Origin: Kitasatospora sp040298565
GTDB taxonomy: Bacteria > Actinomycetota > Actinomycetes > Streptomycetales > Streptomycetaceae
Direction of reading: 5' to 3'
NCBI RefSeq assembly: GCF_040298565.1
Contig: NZ_JBEPAK010000020.1
Span: 1 to 44,397, forward strand
DNA length: 44,397 bases
The position numbers and the translations under genes are program-made. Below are positions 23,452-31,374 of this stretch, one piece after another. The notes under the pieces were generated by a model. It searched no databases, had not been told where the DNA came from, and was given only the letters and a program-made list of their open reading frames with translations. Numbering within the stretch: the stretch's first letter is position 1; every line of letters starts with the position of its first letter.

Positions 23452-24216
23452 ATGGACGACCTGGTCGGCAGGTACTTCGACGCCGCGATCGACCACCTGA
23501 GGCGGGTCCGCGACGAGGAGGCCGACGCCATCGAGGCCGCCGCCGCCCTGCTCGCCGAGGCGGTCGCCGAGGGCCGCCGGGTGTTCACCTTCGGCGCCGG
23601 GCACTCCTCGCTGCCCGCCCAGGACGTGGTCTACCGGGCCGGCGGGCTGGTCCCGGTGAACCTGCTGAACGTCCCCGGGATGGCCGGGGTGACGATGATG
23701 CCGGCCCCGCTGGCCAGCGCCCTGGAGCGGGTCTCCGGACTGGCCACCGCCACCCTGGACCTCACCCCGGCGACCGCCGGGGACCTGCTCTTCCTGGTCT
23801 CGCTGTCCGGCCGCCAGGTGATGCCGGTGGAGCTGGCCCGGCACGCCCGGGACCGCGGCCTCACGGTGATCGGGGTGACCTCCCTGGCGTACCCGGGCGA
23901 GGTGCCCTCGGCACACCCCTCCGGCGACTACCTGAAGGACCACTGCGACGTGGTGCTGGACAGCAAGGTCGCGGTCGGCGACGGCGAGCTGACCCACCCC
24001 GGCGCCGAGACCTCCTTCGGGCCCGTCTCCACCATCGTGACCAGCGCGCTGATGCAGGCCGTGGTCGCCTCAGCGGTCGGCCGGCTGGCCGACCGGGCCG
24101 CCGCCGGGGACGCCCCCGCCCCGCCGCTGTTCCGCTCCGGCAACGTCCCGGGCGGCACCGAGTGGAACGCCGAGCAGATGGCCCGGAACGCCGAGCGCAT
24201 CCTCTACACCTACTGA
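23452..24216 (+). CDS. SIS-domain sugar-phosphate binding protein
   Basis: A 254-residue protein with a single sugar isomerase (SIS) domain: a helical lead (YFDAAIDHLRRVRDEEADAIEAAAALLA), GRRVFTFGAGHSSLPAQDVVYRAGG, DLLFLVSLSGRQVMPVELARHARDRG with the Ser-rich phosphate loop, then LTVIGVTSLAYP. Such proteins bind phosphosugars such as N-acetylglucosamine or muramic acid phosphates, either as isomerases or as regulators; the exact role is unknown. ATG 23452 follows GGAGG; the open frame upstream to 23332 lacks one. It is divergent from dmdR1, an arrangement conserved in streptomycetes. Confidence 0.85.
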   Translation: MDDLVGRYFDAAIDHLRRVRDEEADAIEAAAALLAEAVAEGRRVFTFGAGHSSLPAQDVVYRAGGLVPVNLLNVPGMAGVTMMPAPLASALERVSGLATATLDLTPATAGDLLFLVSLSGRQVMPVELARHARDRGLTVIGVTSLAYPGEVPSAHPSGDYLKDHCDVVLDSKVAVGDGELTHPGAETSFGPVSTIVTSALMQAVVASAVGRLADRAAAGDAPAPPLFRSGNVPGGTEWNAEQMARNAERILYTY

Positions 24217-24507
24217 GGCACCCACCGAGGCGGCCACTGCGGCGGCCACCGGGGCGGCCACTGCGGCGACTGACGGCATCCGCCGGCGCCCACCGGCACC
24301 TGCCGGGGCACCTGCCCGGGCGCCGCCGCCACGGCCGCCGGCCCGCCACCCGCGCACACCCTGGGTGTACGCCCGAACACGCGCCGTACCGGACAACCAC
24401 CGGGGGCTTCCCGGCCATTGCGGGCGGCCCGGGGGCCGGCGAGGCGTACCGGGAAGGCGCCCGGGGCAGGACAGCGGTGCGACCGGAGCGACGGGTGGGG
24501 GCCGAGC
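24217..24507. other. Intergenic stretch with short repeats
   Basis: GGCGGCCACTGCGG occurs at 24229-24242 and 24253-24266 (24-bp period), and related pieces surround it. I see no gene or clear terminator. Confidence 0.45.
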
Positions 24508-25446
24508 ATGGCGTCTGGGGCGGAACGGACGGGGTGGGTGCGCGAGCGCGAGCTGCTGCCCGAGTTCTTCTGGGCCGCCGACGCGGCCTCGCTGCGGGGC
24601 CAGCGCCGCGCGGTGCTGCTCTCCGCCTGGGAACTGCTCCTGCTGCTGGCCGCCGCCGCGACCGGCTCGGCCGACGGCGAGCCCTGGGCCTGGCCGGCGG
24701 CCGGCGCCTACCTGGGGGCGGTGGTGCTGGCGGTGGTGATCAGCCGGCAGAACCCGGAGGGCCTCTGGTACCAGGGCCGGGCCGCCGCCGAGTCGGTGAA
24801 GACGCTGGCCTGGAAGTTCGCCGTCCGGGCCGACGCCTACCGGCCTCCGCCGCGCAGCCTGCCGGACGCCGAGGGGCTCTACCGCTACCAGCTCGCCCGG
24901 GTGCTCGGCGCCTTCCGGGACGGCCCGGTGGCCGTCCCGACCGGCGGCGTGGAGGCCGCCGGGATCACCGAGGCCATGCGCCGGCTGCGCGCCCAGCCGC
25001 TGGCGGTGCGCCGCGAGGTGTACCTGAACGAGCGGATCAGGGTGCAGCAGGACTGGTACCGCGGCAAGGCCCGCTACTGCGCCCGGGCCGGGTACTGGGC
25101 CGGTGTGCTGGGTGTGCTGCTGCCGGCGCTGGGCCTGGTGCTGGCGGTGCTGCGGGCGCTCGGAGCGTTCACCTACGACGCGCTGGGCACCGTCTCGGCG
25201 GTGGCCGCCTCGGTCACCGCCTGGGCCCAGCTGCGCCAGTACCGGCCGCTGGCCGCCGCGTACGCGTTGGCGGCCGACGAGCTGGAGCTGATCCGCAGCC
25301 AACTCGCCCGTCTGGACGTCGAGTCGGCGGACGCCGAGGAGATCTGGGCCCGGCTGGCCCGGGACGCCGAGGACGCGGTGTCCCGCGAGCACACCACCTG
25401 GCAGGCCCGCCGGGAGGTGCGCACCACCACGGACCGGGAGCACTGA
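24508..25446 (+). CDS. DUF4231 (SLATT-like) membrane protein
   Basis: A 312-residue protein with two pairs of membrane segments: RRAVLLSAWELLLLLAAAA with AAGAYLGAVVLAVVIS near residues 30-80, and AGYWAGVLGVLLPALGLVLAVL with DALGTVSAVAASVTAWAQL near 200-245. Helical cytoplasmic stretches lie between and after (YLNERIRVQQDWYRGKARYC; ELELIRSQLARLDVESADAEEIW). This is the DUF4231 arrangement. The related SLATT group was described as 2TM effectors linked to nucleotide-sensing conflict systems; whether this copy is an effector is inference. ATG 24508 is the start of the good sequence. It forms an operon with the next gene, 10 bases downstream. Confidence 0.75.
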   Translation: MASGAERTGWVRERELLPEFFWAADAASLRGQRRAVLLSAWELLLLLAAAATGSADGEPWAWPAAGAYLGAVVLAVVISRQNPEGLWYQGRAAAESVKTLAWKFAVRADAYRPPPRSLPDAEGLYRYQLARVLGAFRDGPVAVPTGGVEAAGITEAMRRLRAQPLAVRREVYLNERIRVQQDWYRGKARYCARAGYWAGVLGVLLPALGLVLAVLRALGAFTYDALGTVSAVAASVTAWAQLRQYRPLAAAYALAADELELIRSQLARLDVESADAEEIWARLARDAEDAVSREHTTWQARREVRTTTDREH

Positions 25447-25456
25447 GGAGGAACGC

Positions 25457-26323
25457 GTGGCGTTACGGATGGTCAAAACGGCGGACGGTCGCGCCCTCGC
25501 CGTCGAGTCCCTCGGCGACCCGCGCGGCCGTCCGGTGTTCCTGCTGCACGGCATGCCGGGGAGCAGGGTCGGCCCGCACCCGCGCAGCACCGTGCTGTAC
25601 CGGCTGGGCGTGCGGCTGATCTCCTACGACCGGCCCGGGTACGGCGACTCCACCCGCCTGTTCGGCCGCAGGGTCTCCCACGCGGCCGCCGACGTCCGCA
25701 CCATCGCCGACGAGTTGGGGCTGGACGGCTTCGCGGTGCTCGGCCGCTCCGGCGGCGGCCCGCACGCGCTGGCCTGCGCTGCGCTGCTGCCGGAGCGGGT
25801 CGCCCGGGTCGCGGTGCTGGTGGGCCTGGCGCCGCGCAACGCGGCCGGCCTGGACTGGTACGCCGGGATGACGCCGTCCAACGTCCGCGCCTACCGGGAG
25901 GCGGACCGCGGGCACGGCCGGATCGCCGACGCGATGGAGTTCCGCTCCCGCCAGATCAAGGACGACCCGGTCCGGCTGCTGAACGGGTTGCGCACCGAAC
26001 TCTCCGCCGCCGACCGGGAGGTGGTCGGTGACAGCGGCCTGCGCCGGATGCTGCAGAGCAACTACCGGGAGGCGTTCCGGCACGGCGCGGACGGCTGGAT
26101 CGACGACATGCTGGCGTTCACCGCCGACTGGGGCTTCGAGGTCGACTCGATCCGGGTGCCGACCTGGCTGTGGCACGGCGCCGACGACCAGTTCTCACCG
26201 GTCGACCACTCGCGCTGGCTGGCGGACCACATCCCGGGCGCGGAGCTCTTCCTGGAGCCCGGCGCCGCGCACTTCGGGGCGTTCCGGGTGATGACCACCG
26301 CCCTGGCCTGGGCCGCGGGTTAG
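25457..26323 (+). CDS. Alpha/beta hydrolase
   Basis: A 288-residue serine hydrolase. The oxyanion motif is FLLHGMPGSR (about 28-37), the nucleophile elbow GRSGGG carries Ser98, and the acid is in WLWHGADDQFSP. The catalytic His is probably His272 (AAHFG). A mobile cap region lies between (residues about 130-215). The substrate is unknown; ester or lactone hydrolysis is typical. GTG 25457 is preceded by GAGGAGG, an excellent ribosome-binding site, and it follows the DUF4231 gene closely enough to be co-transcribed. It ends 15 bases from the convergent dehydrogenase gene. Confidence 0.85.
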   Translation: MALRMVKTADGRALAVESLGDPRGRPVFLLHGMPGSRVGPHPRSTVLYRLGVRLISYDRPGYGDSTRLFGRRVSHAAADVRTIADELGLDGFAVLGRSGGGPHALACAALLPERVARVAVLVGLAPRNAAGLDWYAGMTPSNVRAYREADRGHGRIADAMEFRSRQIKDDPVRLLNGLRTELSAADREVVGDSGLRRMLQSNYREAFRHGADGWIDDMLAFTADWGFEVDSIRVPTWLWHGADDQFSPVDHSRWLADHIPGAELFLEPGAAHFGAFRVMTTALAWAAG

Positions 26324-26338
26324 CCTCGCCGGCCCCGC

Positions 26339-27301
26339 TCAGGCCTTCACCGGGGTGAGCGGTCCGCGCCCGTCCAGGACGGCCGTGATGTTGTCCACCG
26401 CGAGGCCGCCCATCGCCTGCCGGGTGCGGACGGTGGCGCTGCCGAGGTGCGGGACCAGCACCGCGCGCTCCTGGGCGAGCAGCGCGGCGGGGACGTCCGG
26501 CTCGTGCTCGAAGTTGTCCACGGCCGCGGCGAACAGCGCCCCGGACTCCAGCGCGGCGGCCAGCGCCTCCTCGTCCACCACCCCGGCGGTCATGCTGACC
26601 ACCACCGCGCCGCGCGGCAGCAGCGCCAGTCGGCGGGCGTCCAGCAGGTGCCGGGTCTCCGCGGTGCACGGGCAGGTGACGACCAGCACCGTGGAGGTGG
26701 CGAGCAGGTCCTCCAGCGGCTTCCACTCGGCGCCCTCGGCCTCCTCGGGCGGCAGTTCGCGGCGGTTGTGGTAGCTCACCGGCATCTCGAAGGCGCGGGC
26801 CCGGCGGGCCACCGCCTGCCCGATCCGGCCCATGCCGAGCACGCCCAGCGGGGTGCCGGCCAGCTCCAGGCCGAGCAGGAAGTTCGGCCCCCAGGTCCAG
26901 GGCGTGCCCGAGCGCAGCAGGCGCTCCCCCTCGCCGAGCCGGCGGGTGGCGGCCAGCAGCAGCGCCCAGGCCGTCTCGGCGGTGGCGGTGGTGAGGACGC
27001 CGGGGGTGTTGGTGACGACCACGCCGCGCTCGGCGCAGGCGGCCACGTCGATGTTGTGGTAGCCGACGGCGTGGTTGGCCACGATCTCCAGCTGCGGGCC
27101 GGCCGCGTCCAGGAACTCGGCGTCCACCCGGGTGTTGAGGGTGGTCAGGACGGCCCGGCGGCCGCGCACGGCGGCGAGCAGCTCGGCGCGGTCCATCTCC
27201 TCGTCGGTGTCGCGGCAGGTGACGGCGTACCGGGCGGTGAGCCGTTCGAGGACGCCGGGCGCGAGGCGCCGGGTGACCAGGACGGGGGGCGGGGTGTCCA
27301 T
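26339..27301 (-). CDS. D-2-hydroxyacid dehydrogenase with altered active site
   Basis: A 320-residue NAD(P)-linked enzyme of the glyoxylate/hydroxypyruvate reductase type. Visible are ANHAVGYHNIDVAACAERGV, the Rossmann motif LGVLGMGRIGQAVARR (about 152-167), the acid Glu267 (FEHEPDVP) and catalytic His285 (VPHLGSAT). The family's catalytic Arg, normally in an N-x-x-R-G motif, is missing: the sequence is VVSMTAGVVDEEAL (about 234-247). Activity may therefore be changed or lost. ATG 27301 follows GGAGAGG. The gene lies downstream of fxsT, separated by a hairpin, and is probably a separate unit. Confidence 0.85.
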   Translation of the reverse strand: MDTPPPVLVTRRLAPGVLERLTARYAVTCRDTDEEMDRAELLAAVRGRRAVLTTLNTRVDAEFLDAAGPQLEIVANHAVGYHNIDVAACAERGVVVTNTPGVLTTATAETAWALLLAATRRLGEGERLLRSGTPWTWGPNFLLGLELAGTPLGVLGMGRIGQAVARRARAFEMPVSYHNRRELPPEEAEGAEWKPLEDLLATSTVLVVTCPCTAETRHLLDARRLALLPRGAVVVSMTAGVVDEEALAAALESGALFAAAVDNFEHEPDVPAALLAQERAVLVPHLGSATVRTRQAMGGLAVDNITAVLDGRGPLTPVKA

Positions 27302-27320
27302 GCGCACCTCTCCGTTCGCT

Positions 27321-27345
27321 CGCTGCGCTCGCACACGGCGCAGCG
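27321..27345 (-). terminator. Possible terminator of fxsT
   Basis: CGCTGCGC (27321-27328) pairs with GCGCAGCG (27338-27345), about 20 bases after the fxsT stop. Confidence 0.5.
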
Positions 27346-27366
27346 TACCCCGCCCCCGTCGGCCGC

Positions 27367-30300
27367 CTACACCGGCTGCGGTTCCAGGTCCCGGTTGATC
27401 CGCTTCCAGCCGCGCGCGGACACCGTGTTGGGGTGCTCCTCGCCGAACTGCCGGATCAGCTCGGCGATCGCCCGGGCGCGCAGCTCGGCGGCCTGGGTGT
27501 GCCGGCCGGCCGCGCGCAGGGTGATCGCCAGGTTGGCCTCGCAGGCCACCGCGTCGGGGTGCTGCGGGGAGTACCGTGCGCACAGGCCCGCGTACGCGGC
27601 CCGGCCGAGTTCCTCGGCGAGTTCGGTCTGCCCGGCGTCGCCGTAGGCGTTGGCCAGGTTGATCACCGCGTTGAGGGTGTACGGGTGGTCCGCCCCGACG
27701 GATCGGGTCAGTCCCTCGACGGTGAGCCGGCCGCGTTCGATGGCGCCCTGGACGTCGCCGCTGCCGCGCAGGTAGATGCCGAGGTTGTTGGCGCAGGCCA
27801 GGGTGAACGGGTGCTCGTCGCCGAACAGCCGCCGGTGGCCCTCGTAGACGGTGGCGCAGAGGTCCCGGGCGGCCTCCTTGTCGCCCGAGGCGCTGTGGTC
27901 GGCGGCGAGGTTGAGGGCGCAGGCCAGCGCGTCGGGGGCGTCGGCGCCGTAGCGCTCCAGGTAGCGCTCGTAGGTCTCCTTGGTGATCCGCCGCGCCTCG
28001 GCGAGCTGGCCGATCCGGCGCAGCGAGACCGCCAGCGACTTGGCGTTGCGCAGGTTCTCCGGGAGGTCCGGGTCGAGCACGTCGCCGAGGTCGGAGGTGA
28101 CCTCCTGCAGCAGCTCCACCGAGCCGCGGTAGTCGCCGAGTTCGCGCAGGTCGCGGGCGAGGTTGGACTTGGTGGACAGGGTGTACGGGTGCTTGGGGCC
28201 GAGCACGGCGGTGCGCCGGTCGAGGGTCTCCTGGTCGAGTTCGCGGGCGGCCTCGCTGTTGCCGACCAGCCGGTAGTCGATCGCCAGGTTGTTGGCCATG
28301 GAGAGCGTGCGCGGGTTGTCGTCGCCGAACAGCTCCCTGAACTGCTCCAGGATCTCCTGGTCGAGGTCCAGCGCGGCCTGGAACCGGCCGAGCGCGCGGC
28401 GGTCGGCGCCGAGCGAGCCGGCCGTCATCAGGGTGTACGGGTGGTGCTCGCCGAGCAGCGCCCGCTGGCGCTCCAGGGTCGCTTCGTCCAGGGCCAGCGC
28501 CTCGGCGTAGTTGCCCTGGGAGCGCAGCACGTTGGCGAGCTGGAAGCGCAGCAGCAGGGTCTGCCGGTCGTCCTCGCCGAGCTTGCTGGTCCACTCCGCG
28601 TCCAGGGCGTGGCCGAGGTCGCGGGCGCGGTCCAGCTCGCCGCGCTTCCACAGGTAGCGGACCCGGTCGATGAGCAGCTGCCGGGTGTCCGCCTCGTCGC
28701 AGTTGTGCGCCTTGGAGGGCGACAGGTGCGGCCAGATCTCGTCGAAGGCGGGCCAGTTGGCCGGGTCGTCGGTGTCGCCGAGGACGGGCCGGGCGCCGGT
28801 GAGGATGCGGTGCACCTCGTGGACGGCGATCTCCTGCTCCTCGTCGGTCATTCCGGCCCGGATCACCGCCTGGACGAGCCGGTGCACCTGGAAGCTGTTG
28901 CTGCCGGCGTCGACCTTGGCCAGCGCGTAGCGGCCGATCGCCTGGATGACCTTGCCGAGCATGAACTTGTCGCGCAGGTCGGCGTCGTACCTCACCAGCG
29001 CCCGGATCATCTGGTCGCTGTAGAAGAGGTTCATGGAGATCGGTTCGGGCGCGAAGAAGGCGCACAGCTGCAGCAGTCGCACCGCCGCCGGGGACTGCTG
29101 GCGCAGTCGCCCTATCGAGACGTTCCAGGTCGCGGCGACGGGGGTGGGGTAGTCGGCGGGGCGGCCGACGGCGAGCGCCCGGGCCGCTTCGGCGTGCAGC
29201 TGGGCGACGTAGGTGTCCACCGGCGTGCCGGTGGTGTCCAGCCAGGCGGCGGCGACCTCGACGGCCAGCGGGAGGTCCCCGACGGCTTCGGCGACCCGGT
29301 CGGCGTCCGCGCGGGAGAGGCTTCGGGCGCGCCGGGACAGGTGCTCGACGCTCTCGCCGCGGGTGAAGACGTCGACCTCCAGCGCCTCGGCGTGCCCGGT
29401 CCAGGCCTGGTTGCGGGAGGTCACCAGGATGTGGCCGGAGCCGCCGGGGAAGAACCGGCGGATCTCGGCGGGTTCGTCGGCGTTGTCGAAGATCAGCAGC
29501 CAGCGCGAGGTGGGCACGCCGCGGCGCAGCGCCTCCCGGGCGGCCTCGGCGGCCTCGGTGACGGAGTCGCCGACCCGCAGGCCCAGTCGGCGGGCGAGTT
29601 CGGCCAGCGCCGGGGCGACCAGCTCGGTCTGCTCGGCGTCGATCCACCAGACCAGGTCGTAGTCGGACATGAAGCGGTGGGCGTACTCCAGCGCCACCTG
29701 GGTCTTGCCGACGCCGCCGAGCCCGTAGAGGGTCTGCGGGGTGGGCAGCACGGCGGCCATGCCGCCGCGCAGCTGGTTGCGCAGCTGCTCCAGGACGGCG
29801 GCGCGACCGGTGAAGGAGGGGTTGCGCGGGGGGACGTCCCACACCGCGGGCTTGCTCCCGGGGAAGCGGGGACCGCCGCTGGGGGCGTCGCCGAGCGCGG
29901 CGTCGCCGCGGCCGAGCGCGCGCAGCAGGCTCTGGATCGACTGGGTCTCGTCGCGGCCGACCAGGTCCACCGGGTTGCGGTTGCTGAACGGCGCGGTGAG
30001 CCGGACGTCGCCGACCCGGACGGGCAGCAGCTGGCGCCGGGTGCCGGAGGGGTCGGAGCTGACCACCGACTCCCACAACGCCCGGGCCTGCGGGGAGCGC
30101 TGGTAGGCGGGCGAGAGCACGGCGACGGTGCGGTAGGCGGAGTCGATCCCGCGCTCGGTCTCCTCGCGCGGGTCGGTGCCGGCGCTGAGGTCGCGCGGCA
30201 GCACCCGGAAGCCGGCCCTGGTCAGGACGGACTCGATCCAGTCCGCCCACATCCGGTCCTCGGGCACGTACGACAGGTAGAGGTCGGCGGGGACGGACGG

Positions 30301-31374
30301 GCGGCGGCGGGTGAACGCGTCCACGTAGCGCAGCCGCACCTCCTCGTCCACCGGGGGCAGCCCGGTGGCCCGGCCCTCGGTGATCACGGCGGTGAGCCGC
30401 TCGCAGGCGGCCAGCATCGAGGTGGGCGTCCCGGTCTGGTCCCCGAAGGTGGCGAGGATCTCCTCGTAGGCGTAGAACGGCCGGTACGGGATCTCCACCG
30501 AGCCCCAGTACTGGGCGAGTTCCTCGCCGGTCAGGCCGGCCGGCAGGCCGTCGAAGCGGACCCGGGCGAGGGCCCGGCCGGCGTCCGCCTTCTCCTTCTC
30601 GCCCTCGTCGATGCGCATCGGGACGGGCAGGATGCGGATGCCGCGCTCGCGGTAGCGGTCGTGGATGTGCTGGGCGATCCGGGAGGCGCCGTCGATGGAC
30701 TGGTCGCTGAGGGTGAAGCAGACCACCAGGTCGTCGGGCATCTGGACGGTGCAGATCTCGGCGATGTCGGACAGGCCCGTGCGGGAGTCGATCAGCACGT
30801 AGTCGTAGCGCTTGGCCATGTCCGCCTTGAGCGCGTCGAAGAACTGCCCGCCGTCGAACCGGTCGTAGAAGATGTCCCAGTCGAGGTGGGTGACGGCCTC
30901 GGAGTAGTCGCGGTTGAACTGGCCCGCGGAGAGGAAGTCCAGGCTGCCGCCGGCCGGGAAGTGCGGCCAGCTGAGCGAGATCGCGTGCGGGCTCACCCGG
31001 GCGAAGTCCAGGTGCCAGCCCTCGGCGTGCTCGACCGGGCGCAGCGCCTCCTCGCGGTACTCGGCGATGAGGTCCATCATCCCGGTGGTGCCGGCCAGCG
31101 AGGCGGGGTCGAGGAAGGGGTGGAAGAACTTGGCCAGGCCGGGCGCCTCCAGGTCCCAGTCGACGGTGAGCACCCGGAAGCCGTTGGCGGCCAGGATCCA
31201 GGCGGTGTTGGCGAGCGCCATGGTGCGGCCGGTGCCGCCCTTGTAGGAGTAGAAGGTGATGATCCGGCCGTTGCGGTCCTGCTCGGCGGCCCGCTGCTCG
31301 GCCTCGCGCTGGGCGGCGAGTTCGGCGGACGTGAGTCCTCCGAGGCGGAGGTTCCTGGTGCGGTTCTCGCTCAT
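27367..31374 (-). CDS. fxsT: FxSxx-COOH system TPR protein: MinD-like / TIR-like / NB-ARC / TPR
   Basis: A 1335-residue multidomain protein. Residues about 36-330 are a MinD/ParA-like ATPase with the deviant Walker A KGGTGRT (45-51) and VLIDSRTGLSDIAEI. Residues about 362-490 are TIR-like (ADLYLSYVPEDRMWADWI; VAVLSPAYQRSPQARALWES, with Glu435 near the catalytic position of TIR NADases). An NB-ARC NTPase follows, with Walker A GLGGVGKT (551-558), Walker B LLIFDNAD (about 626-633), VTSRNQAW and GDLPLAVEVAAAWL. From about 900 onward there are tandem TPRs (EHHPYTL-type units with NLA repeats). This layout resembles STAND/NLR sensors. The family is associated with FxSxx-COOH peptides; its role is unproven. 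The start overlaps fxsC by 4 bases, so the two are coupled. Confidence 0.9.
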   Translation of the reverse strand: MSENRTRNLRLGGLTSAELAAQREAEQRAAEQDRNGRIITFYSYKGGTGRTMALANTAWILAANGFRVLTVDWDLEAPGLAKFFHPFLDPASLAGTTGMMDLIAEYREEALRPVEHAEGWHLDFARVSPHAISLSWPHFPAGGSLDFLSAGQFNRDYSEAVTHLDWDIFYDRFDGGQFFDALKADMAKRYDYVLIDSRTGLSDIAEICTVQMPDDLVVCFTLSDQSIDGASRIAQHIHDRYRERGIRILPVPMRIDEGEKEKADAGRALARVRFDGLPAGLTGEELAQYWGSVEIPYRPFYAYEEILATFGDQTGTPTSMLAACERLTAVITEGRATGLPPVDEEVRLRYVDAFTRRRPSVPADLYLSYVPEDRMWADWIESVLTRAGFRVLPRDLSAGTDPREETERGIDSAYRTVAVLSPAYQRSPQARALWESVVSSDPSGTRRQLLPVRVGDVRLTAPFSNRNPVDLVGRDETQSIQSLLRALGRGDAALGDAPSGGPRFPGSKPAVWDVPPRNPSFTGRAAVLEQLRNQLRGGMAAVLPTPQTLYGLGGVGKTQVALEYAHRFMSDYDLVWWIDAEQTELVAPALAELARRLGLRVGDSVTEAAEAAREALRRGVPTSRWLLIFDNADEPAEIRRFFPGGSGHILVTSRNQAWTGHAEALEVDVFTRGESVEHLSRRARSLSRADADRVAEAVGDLPLAVEVAAAWLDTTGTPVDTYVAQLHAEAARALAVGRPADYPTPVAATWNVSIGRLRQQSPAAVRLLQLCAFFAPEPISMNLFYSDQMIRALVRYDADLRDKFMLGKVIQAIGRYALAKVDAGSNSFQVHRLVQAVIRAGMTDEEQEIAVHEVHRILTGARPVLGDTDDPANWPAFDEIWPHLSPSKAHNCDEADTRQLLIDRVRYLWKRGELDRARDLGHALDAEWTSKLGEDDRQTLLLRFQLANVLRSQGNYAEALALDEATLERQRALLGEHHPYTLMTAGSLGADRRALGRFQAALDLDQEILEQFRELFGDDNPRTLSMANNLAIDYRLVGNSEAARELDQETLDRRTAVLGPKHPYTLSTKSNLARDLRELGDYRGSVELLQEVTSDLGDVLDPDLPENLRNAKSLAVSLRRIGQLAEARRITKETYERYLERYGADAPDALACALNLAADHSASGDKEAARDLCATVYEGHRRLFGDEHPFTLACANNLGIYLRGSGDVQGAIERGRLTVEGLTRSVGADHPYTLNAVINLANAYGDAGQTELAEELGRAAYAGLCARYSPQHPDAVACEANLAITLRAAGRHTQAAELRARAIAELIRQFGEEHPNTVSARGWKRINRDLEPQPV

